Assembly (NCBI GenBank): GCA_946558465.1
Contig: CAMNTM010000005.1
Coordinates: 1-64,000, forward strand
Direction: 5' to 3'
From: an uncultured Lachnospiraceae bacterium
GTDB taxonomy: Bacteria > Bacillota > Clostridia > Lachnospirales > Lachnospiraceae
Length of the DNA stretch: 64,000 nt
The notes under the pieces are model-generated. The model saw only the letters and a list, made by a program, of their open reading frames with translations, had not been told where the DNA came from and did not search any database. The position numbers and the translations under genes were made by a program. This document shows, piece after piece, positions 8,508 through 17,861 of this stretch. Position 1 is the first letter of the stretch, and the number at the start of each line of letters is the position of its first letter.

Positions 8508-9398
8508 ATGACAAATAGTACTGATTTATATAGAAGAAGAAGGCGAAAAAAGGGTATCCGCAGCAGCAGAAGACGCCAGCAGGTATATAGACAGCTTACA
8601 GTTTTGATGCTGATCATCATTATTATTGTTATTGGTATTATTTCCTGTACCTCACGTCTCTTGTCCAAAAAGAGTCAGGAGGTGGCCAAAGTAGATAAAA
8701 AACAGGAACAGAAAAAAGAGAAGGAAAAAGAGGATAAGGAAACTGCCGGAGAGCGCCTGAATCGTGTGAGAGAAAAGGCGGAGGCAGGCAATTATCCCAA
8801 TGAGGTTATTGAGCTTCTTTCAAAAAATATAGAGACATTAGATTTTGTTGAGCATTATGAAGAAAAAAAGGATGCGCCTCCTGCCGAAAGTATTGATGAG
8901 CTGGTAAAAGGAAAGATCCCGCATCTTCTGCAGTGGGATGAGCGCTGGGGATATGCATCTTATGGAACAAGTATTATGGCAGTAAGCGGATGCGGGCCTA
9001 CCTGTATGTCGATGGTAGTTTCCGGTCTTACGGGAGATAAGACAATTACTCCGGTTGCAGTAGCTGCTTATAGTGAGGAGCAGGGATATTTAGACGAGGA
9101 AAATAACACATACTGGCAGTTTATGAGGGAGGCTTCGTCGAACTGGGGAGTTACATGCCGCGAGCTGAGTGCAGATGAGGAGGAAGTAAGCAGGGTTCTG
9201 GGTGCGGGTCATCCGATTATCTGCAGTATGGGACCGGGAGATTTTACAAGGTACGGGCATTTTATCGTATTGACGGACTATGAGGACGGAAAGATTACAC
9301 TTCACGATCCATTCAGTTTGGAAAGAAGCGAGAAAAAATGGACGTTGGATGAATTTGCAGACCAGATAAAGGCAATGTGGACATATTCTTATGATTAA
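8508..9398 (+). CDS. Membrane-anchored C39-like cysteine peptidase
   Basis: A 296-residue protein in three parts. An Arg/Lys-rich cytoplasmic head (1-33) is followed by one strongly hydrophobic membrane helix (34-53). A charged linker rich in Lys/Glu runs to about residue 135, and a papain-fold domain of the Peptidase_C39_2 type completes it. Candidate catalytic residues are Cys in VSGCGPTCMSM, His in YGHFIVLTDY and Asp in LHDPFS. With positive residues before the helix, the catalytic domain should lie outside the cell. Such proteins are common in Clostridia, but their substrates are unknown. The gene is followed 30 bases later by the decayed pepT. Confidence 0.82.
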   Translation: MTNSTDLYRRRRRKKGIRSSRRRQQVYRQLTVLMLIIIIIVIGIISCTSRLLSKKSQEVAKVDKKQEQKKEKEKEDKETAGERLNRVREKAEAGNYPNEVIELLSKNIETLDFVEHYEEKKDAPPAESIDELVKGKIPHLLQWDERWGYASYGTSIMAVSGCGPTCMSMVVSGLTGDKTITPVAVAAYSEEQGYLDEENNTYWQFMREASSNWGVTCRELSADEEEVSRVLGAGHPIICSMGPGDFTRYGHFIVLTDYEDGKITLHDPFSLERSEKKWTLDEFADQIKAMWTYSYD

Positions 9399-9428
9399 AG
9401 CAGTCGATTCATATATGAGGTGAAGGCT

Positions 9429-10582
9429 ATGAAACCGGTAGTAAAGCGTTTTTTAAAGTATGCGTCTATAGATACGCAGGGAGATGAAAATGCAGCAGTC
9501 TGTCCAAGCAATGAAAATCAGAGATTCCTCGCAGAGCTGCTTAAGGATGAATTACAGGAAATGGGGATTGTAAAGACATAAAAACAGCTTTTTGTATGCC
9601 AGAATTCCGGCTAATACAGAGAAAGAAATTCCATCTCTGGCATTTTTTGCCCATATGGATACTTGTCCTGACGTGCCAGGCAGCAATATTAAATATCAGC
9701 TGATTGAGAGTTATAACGGAAAGGAAATTATTTTGAACAAAGGCCGGGATATTCGACTGAATCCAAGAGAATTTCCTGTTTTGAGAAAATATATCGGTGA
9801 CGATCTTCTTGTTACAGATGGGACAAGTGTGCTGGGTGCGGAAGGAAAAGCCGGTGTTGCAGAGATTATGGAGGCTGTCAGATGTTTATATGAGCATCCG
9901 GAGATTTTGCATGGAGAGATTTATATTGTATTTACACCTGACGAGGAACTTGGATATAGTACAGAATATATCAATATACAGAAGGTTCCGGCAAAGTTTG
10001 GTTATACGGTCGATGAAGGTGAGCGGGGCGAACTGAATTATGAGAACTTTAATGCGGCGACAGCGACGATTAAGGTAAAGGGAAGTAATATGCATCCGGG
10101 ACACGCCAAATCAACGATGAAAAATGCAGTAATGATGGCGAATGAATTCATTAATCTACTGCCGAAGAATGAAGCTCCGGCCATGACGGAAGGATATGAG
10201 GGATATTATCATATATCTGATCTGATCGGCTCCATTACGTCTGATGGAAATGGCAGAATTTTTAAATGGCTATTATGGTCCGGGCTCCTTTAAGGTGGAT
10301 ATTGATGATTATTATTTTAATATGCGCGAAAAAGTGGAGGAATATCCGGAGATTATTGAGGCAGCCAGGGAAGCCATGCGCCGGGCGGGCATAGAAACGC
10401 AGGAAAAGCCTATCCGGGGAGGGACCGACGGAGTATCAATTTCCTTTATGGGGATTCCGTGTCCGAATATTTTTTCCGGATGTCAGAATGGGCAGAGCGT
10501 AAAAGAGTTTATTTCTATTCAGACAATGGAAAAATCCGTAGAGGTTATTTTGAATATTATACAGATATTTGCAGAACGATAG
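9429..10582 (+). pseudogene. Decayed tripeptidase T (pepT) remnant
   Basis: The three reading frames together match the intact pepT at 57647-58873. Frame 1 (9429-9581) encodes MKPVVKRFLKYASIDTQ... and stops at TAA 9579-9581. The match resumes in another frame at FLYARIPANTEKEIPSLAFF (about 9586), with a few codons missing. A second break near 10240-10250 removes about 30 codons after HISDLIGS and shifts the frame, after which the gene continues to TAG 10582. Key residues are also lost: the metal-bridging Asp motif GADDKAG is GAEGKAG here, and the final metal His in NSHSIYEY is NGQSVKEF. A ribosome site and start survive. It is not expected to give an active aminopeptidase. Confidence 0.9.
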
Positions 10583-10609
10583 TTCAGGCAAAGCAGAAGG
10601 ATTATAAAG

Positions 10610-10657
10610 AAGCCAGGAAACAGACAGTTAAAAGCTGTTTTCCTGGCTTTATTTTTT
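10610..10657. terminator. Strong terminator, usable from both sides
   Basis: AAGCCAGGAAACAG pairs with CTGTTTTCCTGGCTT (10635-10649, one bulged base) around an 11-base loop, followed by TATTTTTT. The upstream A-rich flank provides a T-tract for the minus-strand TetR gene as well. Confidence 0.8.
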
Positions 10658-11279
10658 ATGAGCCGGAGGGCTCCTGGATATACAGACTAAGATAAAGCTT
10701 TAAATCTGAAATACAGGTTTCTATAAGAAAAGAAGCTGTCAGTTCACTGCAGGTCAGCCACTGGAAAACATAAGCCTGGACGAAAAGAAACAGCTTTTTA
10801 CAGAGAATATCGGAAGAAATCAGTTGAAGACAGGCACTTTTTTCGGCAGTCCGAAGTGCACAGAGAACAGACTTATAAAGAGGGCGGGCTGGATTCAGAA
10901 AGTAATTCTCTCCGGAAATCAGCGCATTGCGGTATATTTCACGCAGCAGTTCCTTTTCCTGTGTTTCAATCATGCAGTTCAGATAAATAGTAAAATTTCC
11001 GCAGATGAAATCAGAGAAATTTTGGCTGTCTGACCCGGAGGAAGGTTTTGGAAAAGCTGTTTTCTGGTCTATTTTTTGATAGATTTCCAGCAGAATATCA
11101 TCCTTTGAAGAGAAATATATATAAAAGGTTCCAACGGAAATCTGAGCATTCTGGCAGATTTCACGAATTGTGATTTTGCTGTAGCCCTTCTTATGAATCA
11201 GCATCATAGTAGTATCAAAAATCTTCTTTTTTGTAAGCTGGGCCTGCTCCTTACGGGAAATATATGATTTTTCTATCAA
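10656..11279 (-). CDS. TetR family regulator (divergent from APC permease)
   Basis: A 207-residue TetR/AcrR protein. The N-terminal helix-turn-helix (about residues 15-55) includes ITIREICQNAQISVGTFYIYFSSKDDIL; the rest is an alpha-helical ligand domain without a recognised type. TTG at 11279 is chosen as start because AAGGAGG lies exactly 9 bases upstream; an ATG at 11309 would place that ribosome site inside the gene. It is divergent from the APC permease, with the palindrome at 11406-11426 between them. A near-identical palindrome stands before the YfcC-pepT operon at 55996, so this regulator may control both (inference). Confidence 0.85.
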   Translation of the reverse strand: MIEKSYISRKEQAQLTKKKIFDTTMMLIHKKGYSKITIREICQNAQISVGTFYIYFSSKDDILLEIYQKIDQKTAFPKPSSGSDSQNFSDFICGNFTIYLNCMIETQEKELLREIYRNALISGENYFLNPARPLYKSVLCALRTAEKSACLQLISSDILCKKLFLFVQAYVFQWLTCSELTASFLIETCISDLKLYLSLYIQEPSGS

Positions 11280-11364
11280 GTCTGAATTCCTCCTTGAAAC
11301 TTGTATCATCAATAGTATAACAAAAAGTAAGGAAAAAACAAAGACACGTTACGTATATTTTACA

Positions 11365-11394
11365 TTGACAGTCCATAGGCTGATGCGGTAAAAT
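11365..11394 (+). promoter_or_regulatory. Promoter of the APC permease-dipeptidase operon
   Basis: TTGACA (11365-11370), 18-bp spacer, TAAAAT (11389-11394). The palindrome at 11406-11426 follows within the predicted start region. Confidence 0.65.
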
Positions 11395-11405
11395 AAAAGA
11401 AAATG

Positions 11406-11426
11406 AACGTGTTCGGTGAACGTGTT
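11406..11426. promoter_or_regulatory. TetR-type operator, copy A
   Basis: The 21-bp site has the half-sites AACGTGTTC and GAACGTGTT around GGT. It differs from the site at 55996-56016 only at three positions, each G here and A there, including the centre. The inner GTTC/GAAC pair is inverted. It sits just after the -10 box of the permease promoter. Confidence 0.7.
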
Positions 11427-11448
11427 ATAGGAGAAAAGGAGTGATATT

Positions 11449-12888
11449 ATGGGAGAACAAGAAAAAACAACAAAATTAAGTCTCTGGACAGTGGTCCTTC
11501 TGATTGTAGTGCCGACGTTTGGGTTTGGAAATATTACCAATAATGTAGTGGCATTAGGGCCTGCATCAGTGCCTTCATGGTTTATTGTTGCCATACTGTT
11601 TTTTCTTCCGCTTTCGCTGTTTATTGCAGAGCTGGCATCTGTGAAGGACGCAGGAAGTGCAGGAATTTATACATGGATTAAGATGGGACTTGGAGAGAGG
11701 TGGGCGTTTGTAGGAACATGGTCTTATTTTGTATCTACCTTGTTTTATCTTCAGATGGTATTCGCCAGAGTTCCGGTTATGATTTCATGGACGATCTTTG
11801 GAGAGAACAGATTTACAGATGAAAGTGCACATCTGCTTCCGTACATGAGCATTTTCCTTGCAGTATTTCTTACCTTTGTGGCGAGCAGGGGTGTAGAAAA
11901 GTTTTCAAAAATCAGTGACATCGGCGGGAAGCTGACACTTGCGATTACAGTGATTTTTATTGTGTTTGCATTTGTAGGTCTTGCAATGGGAACCCCGTCT
12001 AAGACAAGCTTTACATCAGAGGCGCTTGTTCCGGCTTTTGATACTACATATTTTGCAACCTTTTCCTGGCTGCTTCTTGCGGTAGCGGGAGCCGAGGTGG
12101 GAGGAACCTATGTAAAAAATATGGATAATCCAAAGAAGAACTTTCCGAAAGCAGTATTTATTGCAACATTTTTGATTGGGTTTGCTTATGTTATCGGTTC
12201 AATTGCAGTTCTTTTGGTGGCATCTCCTGAGACTATTCAAGAGGCGGGGGTAAAGGATGCTGCCTATGTGGTCTATGAGATGCTTGCAAGTAATTTTGGA
12301 TTAAATGGAAAAATCGTTATCCGCATCTATGCGCTCATTCTTACAATTACATCAGTTGCAGCATATATTGTGTGGATGGAGTCTCCGCTCAGGGCATTGT
12401 TCTCAGAGGTGCCGGAAGGGACATTTCCAAAGCTTTTGGTAAAGCAGGAAAAGGATGGTACTTTGAAAAATGCTCTGTGGATACAATGCGCGATTGTTGT
12501 AATTCTGATCATTGTACCATTGTTCGGTATGAGCGGGCTTGATGCATTCTTTAATACGCTGACAGACCTTTCGGCACTGTCATCCGTTCCGGCATATGGG
12601 ATGCTGGCGATTGCATTCTTTGCCTTCCGGCTTAAGAATAAGGAGTCAGAGTTTACGGCATTCAAATCAAAGGCACTTGCACTGATTGTGGCGGGGCTTG
12701 CAATTTTCCTTGCAGTTCTTGGATATATAGGTGCAGGATTAGATTATGTAGTGTGGGCGGAATCCGCTTCCGAGGCGGTTTCATTGACTATCAAGACATA
12801 CGGCGGTCCGGTAATTTTGATTATTGTCGGATATTTATTGAGAGTATGGTCATTGAAGCATCATGAAAAACAGCAAGGAGAGAAATAA
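11449..12888 (+). CDS. APC family amino acid permease (GadC/YjeM-like)
   Basis: A 479-residue integral membrane protein with about 12 hydrophobic helices. The N-terminal pattern TFGFGNITNNVVALGPASVPSW and the ELASVKDAGSAGIYTW segment are typical of the APC superfamily branch holding glutamate:GABA antiporters and their relatives. It moves an amino acid or small peptide across the cytoplasmic membrane; the substrate is not identifiable from sequence. GGAGTG precedes the ATG. It is the first gene of an operon with an M19 dipeptidase that starts one base after its stop, which fits import of a dipeptide or export of its product. TetR control is likely through 11406-11426. Confidence 0.88.
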   Translation: MGEQEKTTKLSLWTVVLLIVVPTFGFGNITNNVVALGPASVPSWFIVAILFFLPLSLFIAELASVKDAGSAGIYTWIKMGLGERWAFVGTWSYFVSTLFYLQMVFARVPVMISWTIFGENRFTDESAHLLPYMSIFLAVFLTFVASRGVEKFSKISDIGGKLTLAITVIFIVFAFVGLAMGTPSKTSFTSEALVPAFDTTYFATFSWLLLAVAGAEVGGTYVKNMDNPKKNFPKAVFIATFLIGFAYVIGSIAVLLVASPETIQEAGVKDAAYVVYEMLASNFGLNGKIVIRIYALILTITSVAAYIVWMESPLRALFSEVPEGTFPKLLVKQEKDGTLKNALWIQCAIVVILIIVPLFGMSGLDAFFNTLTDLSALSSVPAYGMLAIAFFAFRLKNKESEFTAFKSKALALIVAGLAIFLAVLGYIGAGLDYVVWAESASEAVSLTIKTYGGPVILIIVGYLLRVWSLKHHEKQQGEK

Positions 12889-12889
12889 G

Positions 12890-13855
12890 ATGAGGTATGT
12901 AGATTTTCATTGTGATACACTTATGAAGATGTTTGATTTGTATAAGCTTGGGGATAAGAGTCAGACAGTATGGAAGAATGAATGTCAGATTGATGTTGAG
13001 AGACTTGCAGGGGCCGGATATGGAGGGCAGTTTTTTGCCTGCTATCTGTGGTGGGTGGACGAGCCCTTCTTGGGTTCTCACTATCAGGATGCATTAAAGA
13101 TGACAGAGCTTTTTTATAATGGTCTGAAGGGACATGAAGAAAAGGCTGCATTTGCAGGCTCCTGGCAGGAGTATCACAGAAACCAGCAGGAAGGAAAGGT
13201 ATCCTGTTTCCTGACAGTAGAGGAAGGCGGGATTCTGGAGGACAGGCTGGAAAGACTGGATACATTGTATGAAGCCGGGATTCGTCTGATTACACTGACC
13301 TGGAATTTCGAAAATTGCCTTGGATATCCAGGATGTTTTCCGGAATTTCAGCAGAAGGGCCTGAAGAAATTTGGGATCGAAGCACTGGAACGGATGGATG
13401 AGCTGGGAATTATTGCAGACGTATCGCATTTGTCGGACGGAGGCTTTGAAGATGTATGGAAATATGGAAAACGTCCTTTTGTAGCATCACATTCAAATGC
13501 ACGCAGTGTGTGTCCACATAACAGGAATTTAACCGATGATATGATACGAAAGCTGGCTGAAAAGGGTGGTCTTGCCGGAATTAATTTCGGGGGCGATTTC
13601 CTGTCATCGGATGGAAAATCCACCACTGAGGCGATTATTCGTAACATCCGTCATATGATGAAGGTAGGCGGCAGAGAGATTGTAGGCATCGGCACAGATT
13701 TTGACGGGGTAGAGGATAAGCTGGAGATCTCCGGATGCGAGCATATACCGATGCTTCCACAGGCAATGGAAAAAGCCGGATTTACGACAGGAGAGATTGA
13801 GGCTGTGTGCTATGGAAATGCCGAAGGGTTTATGAAGAGGTACTGGGAAGGATAA
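12890..13855 (+). CDS. Membrane dipeptidase-like metallopeptidase (M19), second copy
   Basis: A 321-residue M19 dipeptidase with the HxD motif DFHCDTLMKMF at the N-terminus, the bridging Glu in LTVEEGG, VSHLSDGG, and ASHSNARSVCPHNRNL. It is clearly paralogous to the protein at 6320-7312. ATG 12890 is chosen since AAGGAG lies 9 bases upstream and the APC permease stop ends one base before, so translation is probably coupled. It probably cleaves dipeptides brought in by the neighbouring permease (inference). A T-rich terminator follows at 13871-13912. Confidence 0.9.
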   Translation: MRYVDFHCDTLMKMFDLYKLGDKSQTVWKNECQIDVERLAGAGYGGQFFACYLWWVDEPFLGSHYQDALKMTELFYNGLKGHEEKAAFAGSWQEYHRNQQEGKVSCFLTVEEGGILEDRLERLDTLYEAGIRLITLTWNFENCLGYPGCFPEFQQKGLKKFGIEALERMDELGIIADVSHLSDGGFEDVWKYGKRPFVASHSNARSVCPHNRNLTDDMIRKLAEKGGLAGINFGGDFLSSDGKSTTEAIIRNIRHMMKVGGREIVGIGTDFDGVEDKLEISGCEHIPMLPQAMEKAGFTTGEIEAVCYGNAEGFMKRYWEG

Positions 13856-13870
13856 AAAAATAAAGGATAT

Positions 13871-13912
13871 AAGGAATCTTCATGATTTATAAATAAGGAA
13901 GATTCCTTTTTT
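13871..13912 (+). terminator. Rho-independent terminator after the permease-dipeptidase operon
   Basis: AAGGAATCTTC (13871-13881) pairs perfectly with GAAGATTCCTT (13898-13908), followed by a T run. Confidence 0.85.
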
Positions 13913-13919
13913 GTTGCCG

Positions 13920-13951
13920 GGGACGGGGTATTTTTAATTTTACCCCGTCCC
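13920..13951. repeat. GGGACGGGGTA palindrome, copy 2
   Basis: Arms GGGACGGGGTA (13920-13930) and TACCCCGTCCC (13941-13951) around the 10-base T/A-rich loop TTTTTAATTT. It follows a complete terminator, so it is not needed for termination here. The right flank CCCAGATT is identical to copy 1 at 4862. Confidence 0.8.
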
Positions 13952-13983
13952 AGATTGAGAGATGACAAAATTTTCTGAAAAAA

Positions 13984-14010
13984 TCAGCACTCATCTATTG
14001 ACAGTGCTAA
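13984..14010. promoter_or_regulatory. CIRCE element (HrcA operator) of clpB
   Basis: TCAGCACTC, nine bases, CAGTGCTAA: the CIRCE consensus TTAGCACTC-N9-GAGTGCTAA with one mismatch in each half. It overlaps the promoter below. HrcA binds CIRCE in Firmicutes and releases it at heat shock. The hrcA gene is not in this window. Confidence 0.85.
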
Positions 14011-14026
14011 TAAACGGTGTTATAGT
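13998..14026 (+). promoter_or_regulatory. clpB promoter
   Basis: TTGACA (13998-14003), 17 bp, TATAGT (14021-14026). The -35 box lies inside the CIRCE element, so HrcA binding would exclude RNA polymerase. Confidence 0.8.
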
Positions 14027-14084
14027 TCATGTAGAACAATAAAAATACTATTATAGTTATTCCGGCAGGAGGAGGTCTAAGCTT

Positions 14085-16679
14085 ATGAATATAAATAAAT
14101 TTACTCAAAAATCCATACAGGCAGTTCAGGACTGCGAGCGTACAGCAGTAGAGTACGGCAATCAGGAGATTGAGCAGGAGCATTTAATGTATGCGCTTCT
14201 TACTCAGGAGGACAGTCTGATTCTGAAGCTGATGGAGAAGATGAATCTCGATAAACAGATGATTATAAATCGTGTAGAAGAGGCGCTTAGGAAGCGTACA
14301 AAGGTGCAGGGAGGCCAGCAGTATGTAGGCCAGGATTTAAATAAGGCTTTGATTCACGCCGAGGACGAGGCGAAGCAGATGGGTGATGAATATGTTTCGG
14401 TGGAGCACCTGTTTTTGGCATTGTTAAAATATCCTAATAAGGAGCTGAAAATGATTTTCCGGGAGCTGGGAATCCATAGGGATGCATTCCTTCAGGCGCT
14501 GTCAACAGTCCGTGGAAACCAGCGTGTAACCAGCGACAATCCAGAGGGAACCTATGACACTTTGAATAAATATGGCTCTGATTTAGTAGAGCAGGCAAGA
14601 GATCAGAAGCTTGACCCGGTTATCGGACGGGATTCTGAGATTCGTAATGTGATTCGGATTCTTTCGAGGAAGACGAAAAATAATCCGGTGTTAATCGGCG
14701 AACCCGGAGTCGGAAAGACGGCAGTTGTAGAGGGGCTTGCACAGCGGATTGTGCGCGGCGATGTGCCGGAGGGATTAAAGAATAAGACTATCTTTTCACT
14801 AGATATGGGAGCGCTTGTGGCAGGTGCAAAGTACCGGGGAGAGTTCGAGGAGCGCTTAAAGGCTGTGTTGGAGGAGGTAAAAAACAGCGACGGCAGGATT
14901 ATTCTGTTTATCGACGAACTGCATACGATTGTTGGAGCAGGCAAGACAGACGGAGCGATGGATGCAGGCAATATGTTAAAGCCTATGCTTGCCAGAGGAG
15001 AGCTGCATTGTATTGGTGCTACTACGCTTGATGAATACCGGCAGTATATCGAAAAAGATGCAGCACTTGAGAGACGTTTTCAGCCGGTGCTGGTGGATGA
15101 GCCGATGGTAGAGGATGCGATTTCGATTCTCCGGGGCTTAAAGGAGCGGTATGAGGTATTTCACGGAGTTAAGATTACCGACGGTGCGCTGGTAGCTGCT
15201 GCCTCACTTTCAGACAGATATATTTCAGACCGTTTTCTGCCGGATAAGGCAATTGACCTGGTAGACGAAGCCTGTGCACTGATTAAGACAGAGCTTGATT
15301 CTATGCCGACGGAGCTTGACGAGCTGCAGCGCCGGATTATGAAGCTGGAGATTGAGGAGGCGGCGCTTAAAAAGGAAGAAGACCGTCTCAGCAAGGATAG
15401 ATTAGAGCATTTAAGACAGGAGCTGGCAGAGCTCAGAGAAGAATTCGCAGGGAAGAAAGCGCAGTGGGACAATGAAAAGGTCAGTGTCGAGCGCGTACAG
15501 AGGCTGCGGGAAGAGATTGAGCAGGTCAATAAGGAGATCGAAAAGGCGCAGCATGAATATGATTTGAATAAGGCGGCGGAGCTTCAATATGGAAGACTTC
15601 CGCAGCTTCAGAGGCAGCTTGCAGAAGAAGAGGGTAAAGTAAAAGATGAGGATTTGTCTCTTGTTCATGAGAGCGTGACAGACGAGGAGATTGCGAAGAT
15701 TGTCTCCCGGTGGACAGGAATTCCGGTTTCAAAGCTTAATGAGAGCGAGAGAAGCAAGACGCTTCATCTGGCGGACGAGCTGCATAAGCGCGTGATTGGG
15801 CAGGATGAGGGTGTGGAGCTTGTAACGGAAGCAATCATCCGCTCCAAAGCAGGTATAAAGGACCCGACTAAACCGATAGGCTCCTTTTTGTTCCTGGGTC
15901 CTACAGGGGTCGGAAAGACGGAGCTTGCCAAAGCTCTTGCTGAAAGCCTGTTTGATGATGAGAACAATATGGTGCGGATTGATATGAGTGAATACATGGA
16001 AAAGTATTCTGTATCCCGGCTGATTGGAGCGCCTCCAGGATATGTAGGCTATGACGAAGGCGGACAGCTGACGGAGGCAGTCCGGCGCAGACCTTATTCT
16101 GTTGTGCTGTTTGACGAGGTTGAGAAAGCGCATCCGGACGTGTTTAACGTACTTCTGCAGGTACTCGATGACGGACGAATTACAGATTCGCAGGGACGTA
16201 CAGTAGATTTTAAGAATACTATTTTGATTATGACCTCTAATATCGGTTCCTCCTATCTGCTGGAAGGCATCAACGAAGACGGTAATATTGACGAAAGAAG
16301 CCAGAAGGCAGTTCTTGAGGAGTTGAGAGCGCATTTCAGACCTGAATTTTTGAATCGTCTTGATGAGACGATATTATTCAAGCCATTAACAAAAGAAAAT
16401 ATTTATGGCATCATTGAGTTACTGACAGCAGATGTAAACAAGCGTCTTGCGGATAAAGAAATTCAGATTGAACTTACGCAGGAGGCAAAAAGGCTGATAG
16501 TAGAGGGGAGCTATGATCCAACCTACGGCGCAAGGCCGCTGAAGCGGTATCTGCAGAAAAATGTTGAGACACTGGCAGCCCGGCTGATGCTGCAGGGTGA
16601 CATCGGTGCAGGCGAAACGATTTTGATAGATGCTCAAAATCAGAAGCTGACTGCTAAGAGAAGGTGCATGCTGAAATAA
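14085..16679 (+). CDS. clpB: ClpB disaggregase
   Basis: An 864-residue Hsp100 chaperone of full family length. A Clp_N double repeat spans about 1-145. The first AAA module has Walker A GEPGVGKT at 205. The long coiled-coil middle domain, about 405-530, identifies ClpB rather than ClpC. The second AAA module has Walker A GPTGVGKT at 605 and is followed by the C-terminal D2-small domain. It works with DnaK to pull apart heat-aggregated proteins in the cytoplasm. GGAGGAGG precedes the ATG. It is a single-gene unit with a CIRCE-type operator in its promoter, so HrcA heat-shock control is well supported. Confidence 0.96.
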   Translation: MNINKFTQKSIQAVQDCERTAVEYGNQEIEQEHLMYALLTQEDSLILKLMEKMNLDKQMIINRVEEALRKRTKVQGGQQYVGQDLNKALIHAEDEAKQMGDEYVSVEHLFLALLKYPNKELKMIFRELGIHRDAFLQALSTVRGNQRVTSDNPEGTYDTLNKYGSDLVEQARDQKLDPVIGRDSEIRNVIRILSRKTKNNPVLIGEPGVGKTAVVEGLAQRIVRGDVPEGLKNKTIFSLDMGALVAGAKYRGEFEERLKAVLEEVKNSDGRIILFIDELHTIVGAGKTDGAMDAGNMLKPMLARGELHCIGATTLDEYRQYIEKDAALERRFQPVLVDEPMVEDAISILRGLKERYEVFHGVKITDGALVAAASLSDRYISDRFLPDKAIDLVDEACALIKTELDSMPTELDELQRRIMKLEIEEAALKKEEDRLSKDRLEHLRQELAELREEFAGKKAQWDNEKVSVERVQRLREEIEQVNKEIEKAQHEYDLNKAAELQYGRLPQLQRQLAEEEGKVKDEDLSLVHESVTDEEIAKIVSRWTGIPVSKLNESERSKTLHLADELHKRVIGQDEGVELVTEAIIRSKAGIKDPTKPIGSFLFLGPTGVGKTELAKALAESLFDDENNMVRIDMSEYMEKYSVSRLIGAPPGYVGYDEGGQLTEAVRRRPYSVVLFDEVEKAHPDVFNVLLQVLDDGRITDSQGRTVDFKNTILIMTSNIGSSYLLEGINEDGNIDERSQKAVLEELRAHFRPEFLNRLDETILFKPLTKENIYGIIELLTADVNKRLADKEIQIELTQEAKRLIVEGSYDPTYGARPLKRYLQKNVETLAARLMLQGDIGAGETILIDAQNQKLTAKRRCMLK

Positions 16680-16698
16680 TAAGATTAAAAAGTGGGTG

Positions 16699-16728
16699 TT
16701 GACAGAAAAAGGATAAGTAGATTATACT
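16699..16728 (+). promoter_or_regulatory. Promoter between clpB and the YitT gene
   Basis: TTGACA (16699-16704), 18 bp, TATACT (16723-16728). Transcription would begin about 16735, a few bases before the hairpin at 16742-16781, so most transcripts could end after about 45 bases. Confidence 0.6.
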
Positions 16729-16741
16729 CATAATATAAGAG

Positions 16742-16781
16742 CAGCTGCGAATTATATTTCATATAGTTTGCAGCTGTTTTT
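16742..16781 (+). terminator. Terminator hairpin in the YitT leader
   Basis: A 16-bp stem starting CAGCTGC and closing GCAGCTG (two G-T pairs, 3-base loop) runs straight into TTTTT. It could end clpB mRNA, or act as an attenuator for the promoter at 16699. Confidence 0.8.
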
Positions 16782-16884
16782 ATGCTGTATATATTACATG
16801 TATTTGATAGGGGCTGTTTTAGAAAGTTTCTGCGGGAGACGAGGAAGACATGTCTTATAATTTGAAAAAGGAGGTAAATATTTT

Positions 16885-17754
16885 ATGAAAAGCATAAAAT
16901 GGAAAGAGTTAGGAATAGATTTATTGGTGGATGCTGCCGCCAGTGTGGCGATTGCAGTAGGGGTGTATAATTTTGCATTGAATGCGGATTTTCCGGTTGC
17001 AGGTTTTTCGGGAATTGCAATTATTATGTATCATTTATTCGGAGTTCCGGTAGGTGTAGGGACAATTGTGCTAAATATACCTGTTTCTATATTCTGCTAT
17101 AAATCTTTAGGAAAGACTTTTTTTGCCAAGTCCTTGAAAACTATGCTTATATCTTCTATATTTATGGATTACGTAGCCCCGATGTTTCCGGTATATAACG
17201 GCAGCCGGCTTCTTGCAGCGCTGTGTATGGGAGTTTTGTGCGGAATCGGATATGCAATTATATTTATGAGAGGTTCTTCCACCGGTGGACAGGATTTTAT
17301 CAGCGTTGCTGTAAAAAAGGTAAAGCCGCACATATCACTTGGATTGATCACTGCAGTTTTGGATATGTCAACAATTGTTTTTGGAAGCCTTCTGGTTTTC
17401 AAAGATGTAGATGGATTTATATACGGAATCATGGTTACGTATATTATGGCGATTATTATGGATAAGATTATGTATGGTATGGATGAAGGAAAGATGACGC
17501 TGATTGTAACAGAGTACGGAGAAGAGCTTGCAGAAAAAATAGATGCATATTCCGGGAGAGGTTCTACAATTTTAAAAGGAATGGGAAGTTATTCTAAGAA
17601 GAAAAAGGATGTAATTATGTGTGCATGCAATAACAAACAGATGTATACGATTAAAAAAATGGTGCACAGCATGGATCCGAAGGCATTTACCATTATTATG
17701 GAGTCTAATGAAGTTGTAGGAGAAGGGTTTAAAGAAGAAATAAAAGAAATTTGA
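16885..17754 (+). CDS. YitT family membrane protein (DUF161-DUF2179)
   Basis: A 289-residue protein. The first ~200 residues hold five or six membrane helices with the YitT pattern (ALNADFPVAGFSGIAIIMYHLFG, GSSTGGQDFI). The last ~85 residues form the soluble DUF2179 domain (MTLIVTEYGEELAEKI, GRGSTILKGMGSYSKKKKDVIMC). The family is widespread in Firmicutes, with several copies per genome; its function is unknown, and transport has been suggested. AAGGAGG precedes the ATG. It has its own promoter (16699) with a hairpin in the leader. Confidence 0.9.
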   Translation: MKSIKWKELGIDLLVDAAASVAIAVGVYNFALNADFPVAGFSGIAIIMYHLFGVPVGVGTIVLNIPVSIFCYKSLGKTFFAKSLKTMLISSIFMDYVAPMFPVYNGSRLLAALCMGVLCGIGYAIIFMRGSSTGGQDFISVAVKKVKPHISLGLITAVLDMSTIVFGSLLVFKDVDGFIYGIMVTYIMAIIMDKIMYGMDEGKMTLIVTEYGEELAEKIDAYSGRGSTILKGMGSYSKKKKDVIMCACNNKQMYTIKKMVHSMDPKAFTIIMESNEVVGEGFKEEIKEI

Positions 17755-17780
17755 AAAATTCGAAAATTCCATAAAGCGAA

Positions 17781-17810
17781 TTGACAATATTGTAATTGAT
17801 ATCGTAATAT
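17781..17810 (+). promoter_or_regulatory. Promoter of the Hpt / c-di-GMP gene pair
   Basis: TTGACA (17781-17786), 18 bp, TAATAT (17805-17810), about 50 bp before the Hpt start codon. Confidence 0.7.
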
Positions 17811-17861
17811 TAATATATGTATGTTTAAAAATTTTCATTTAGTGAGAAAAGGAGAATTGGC

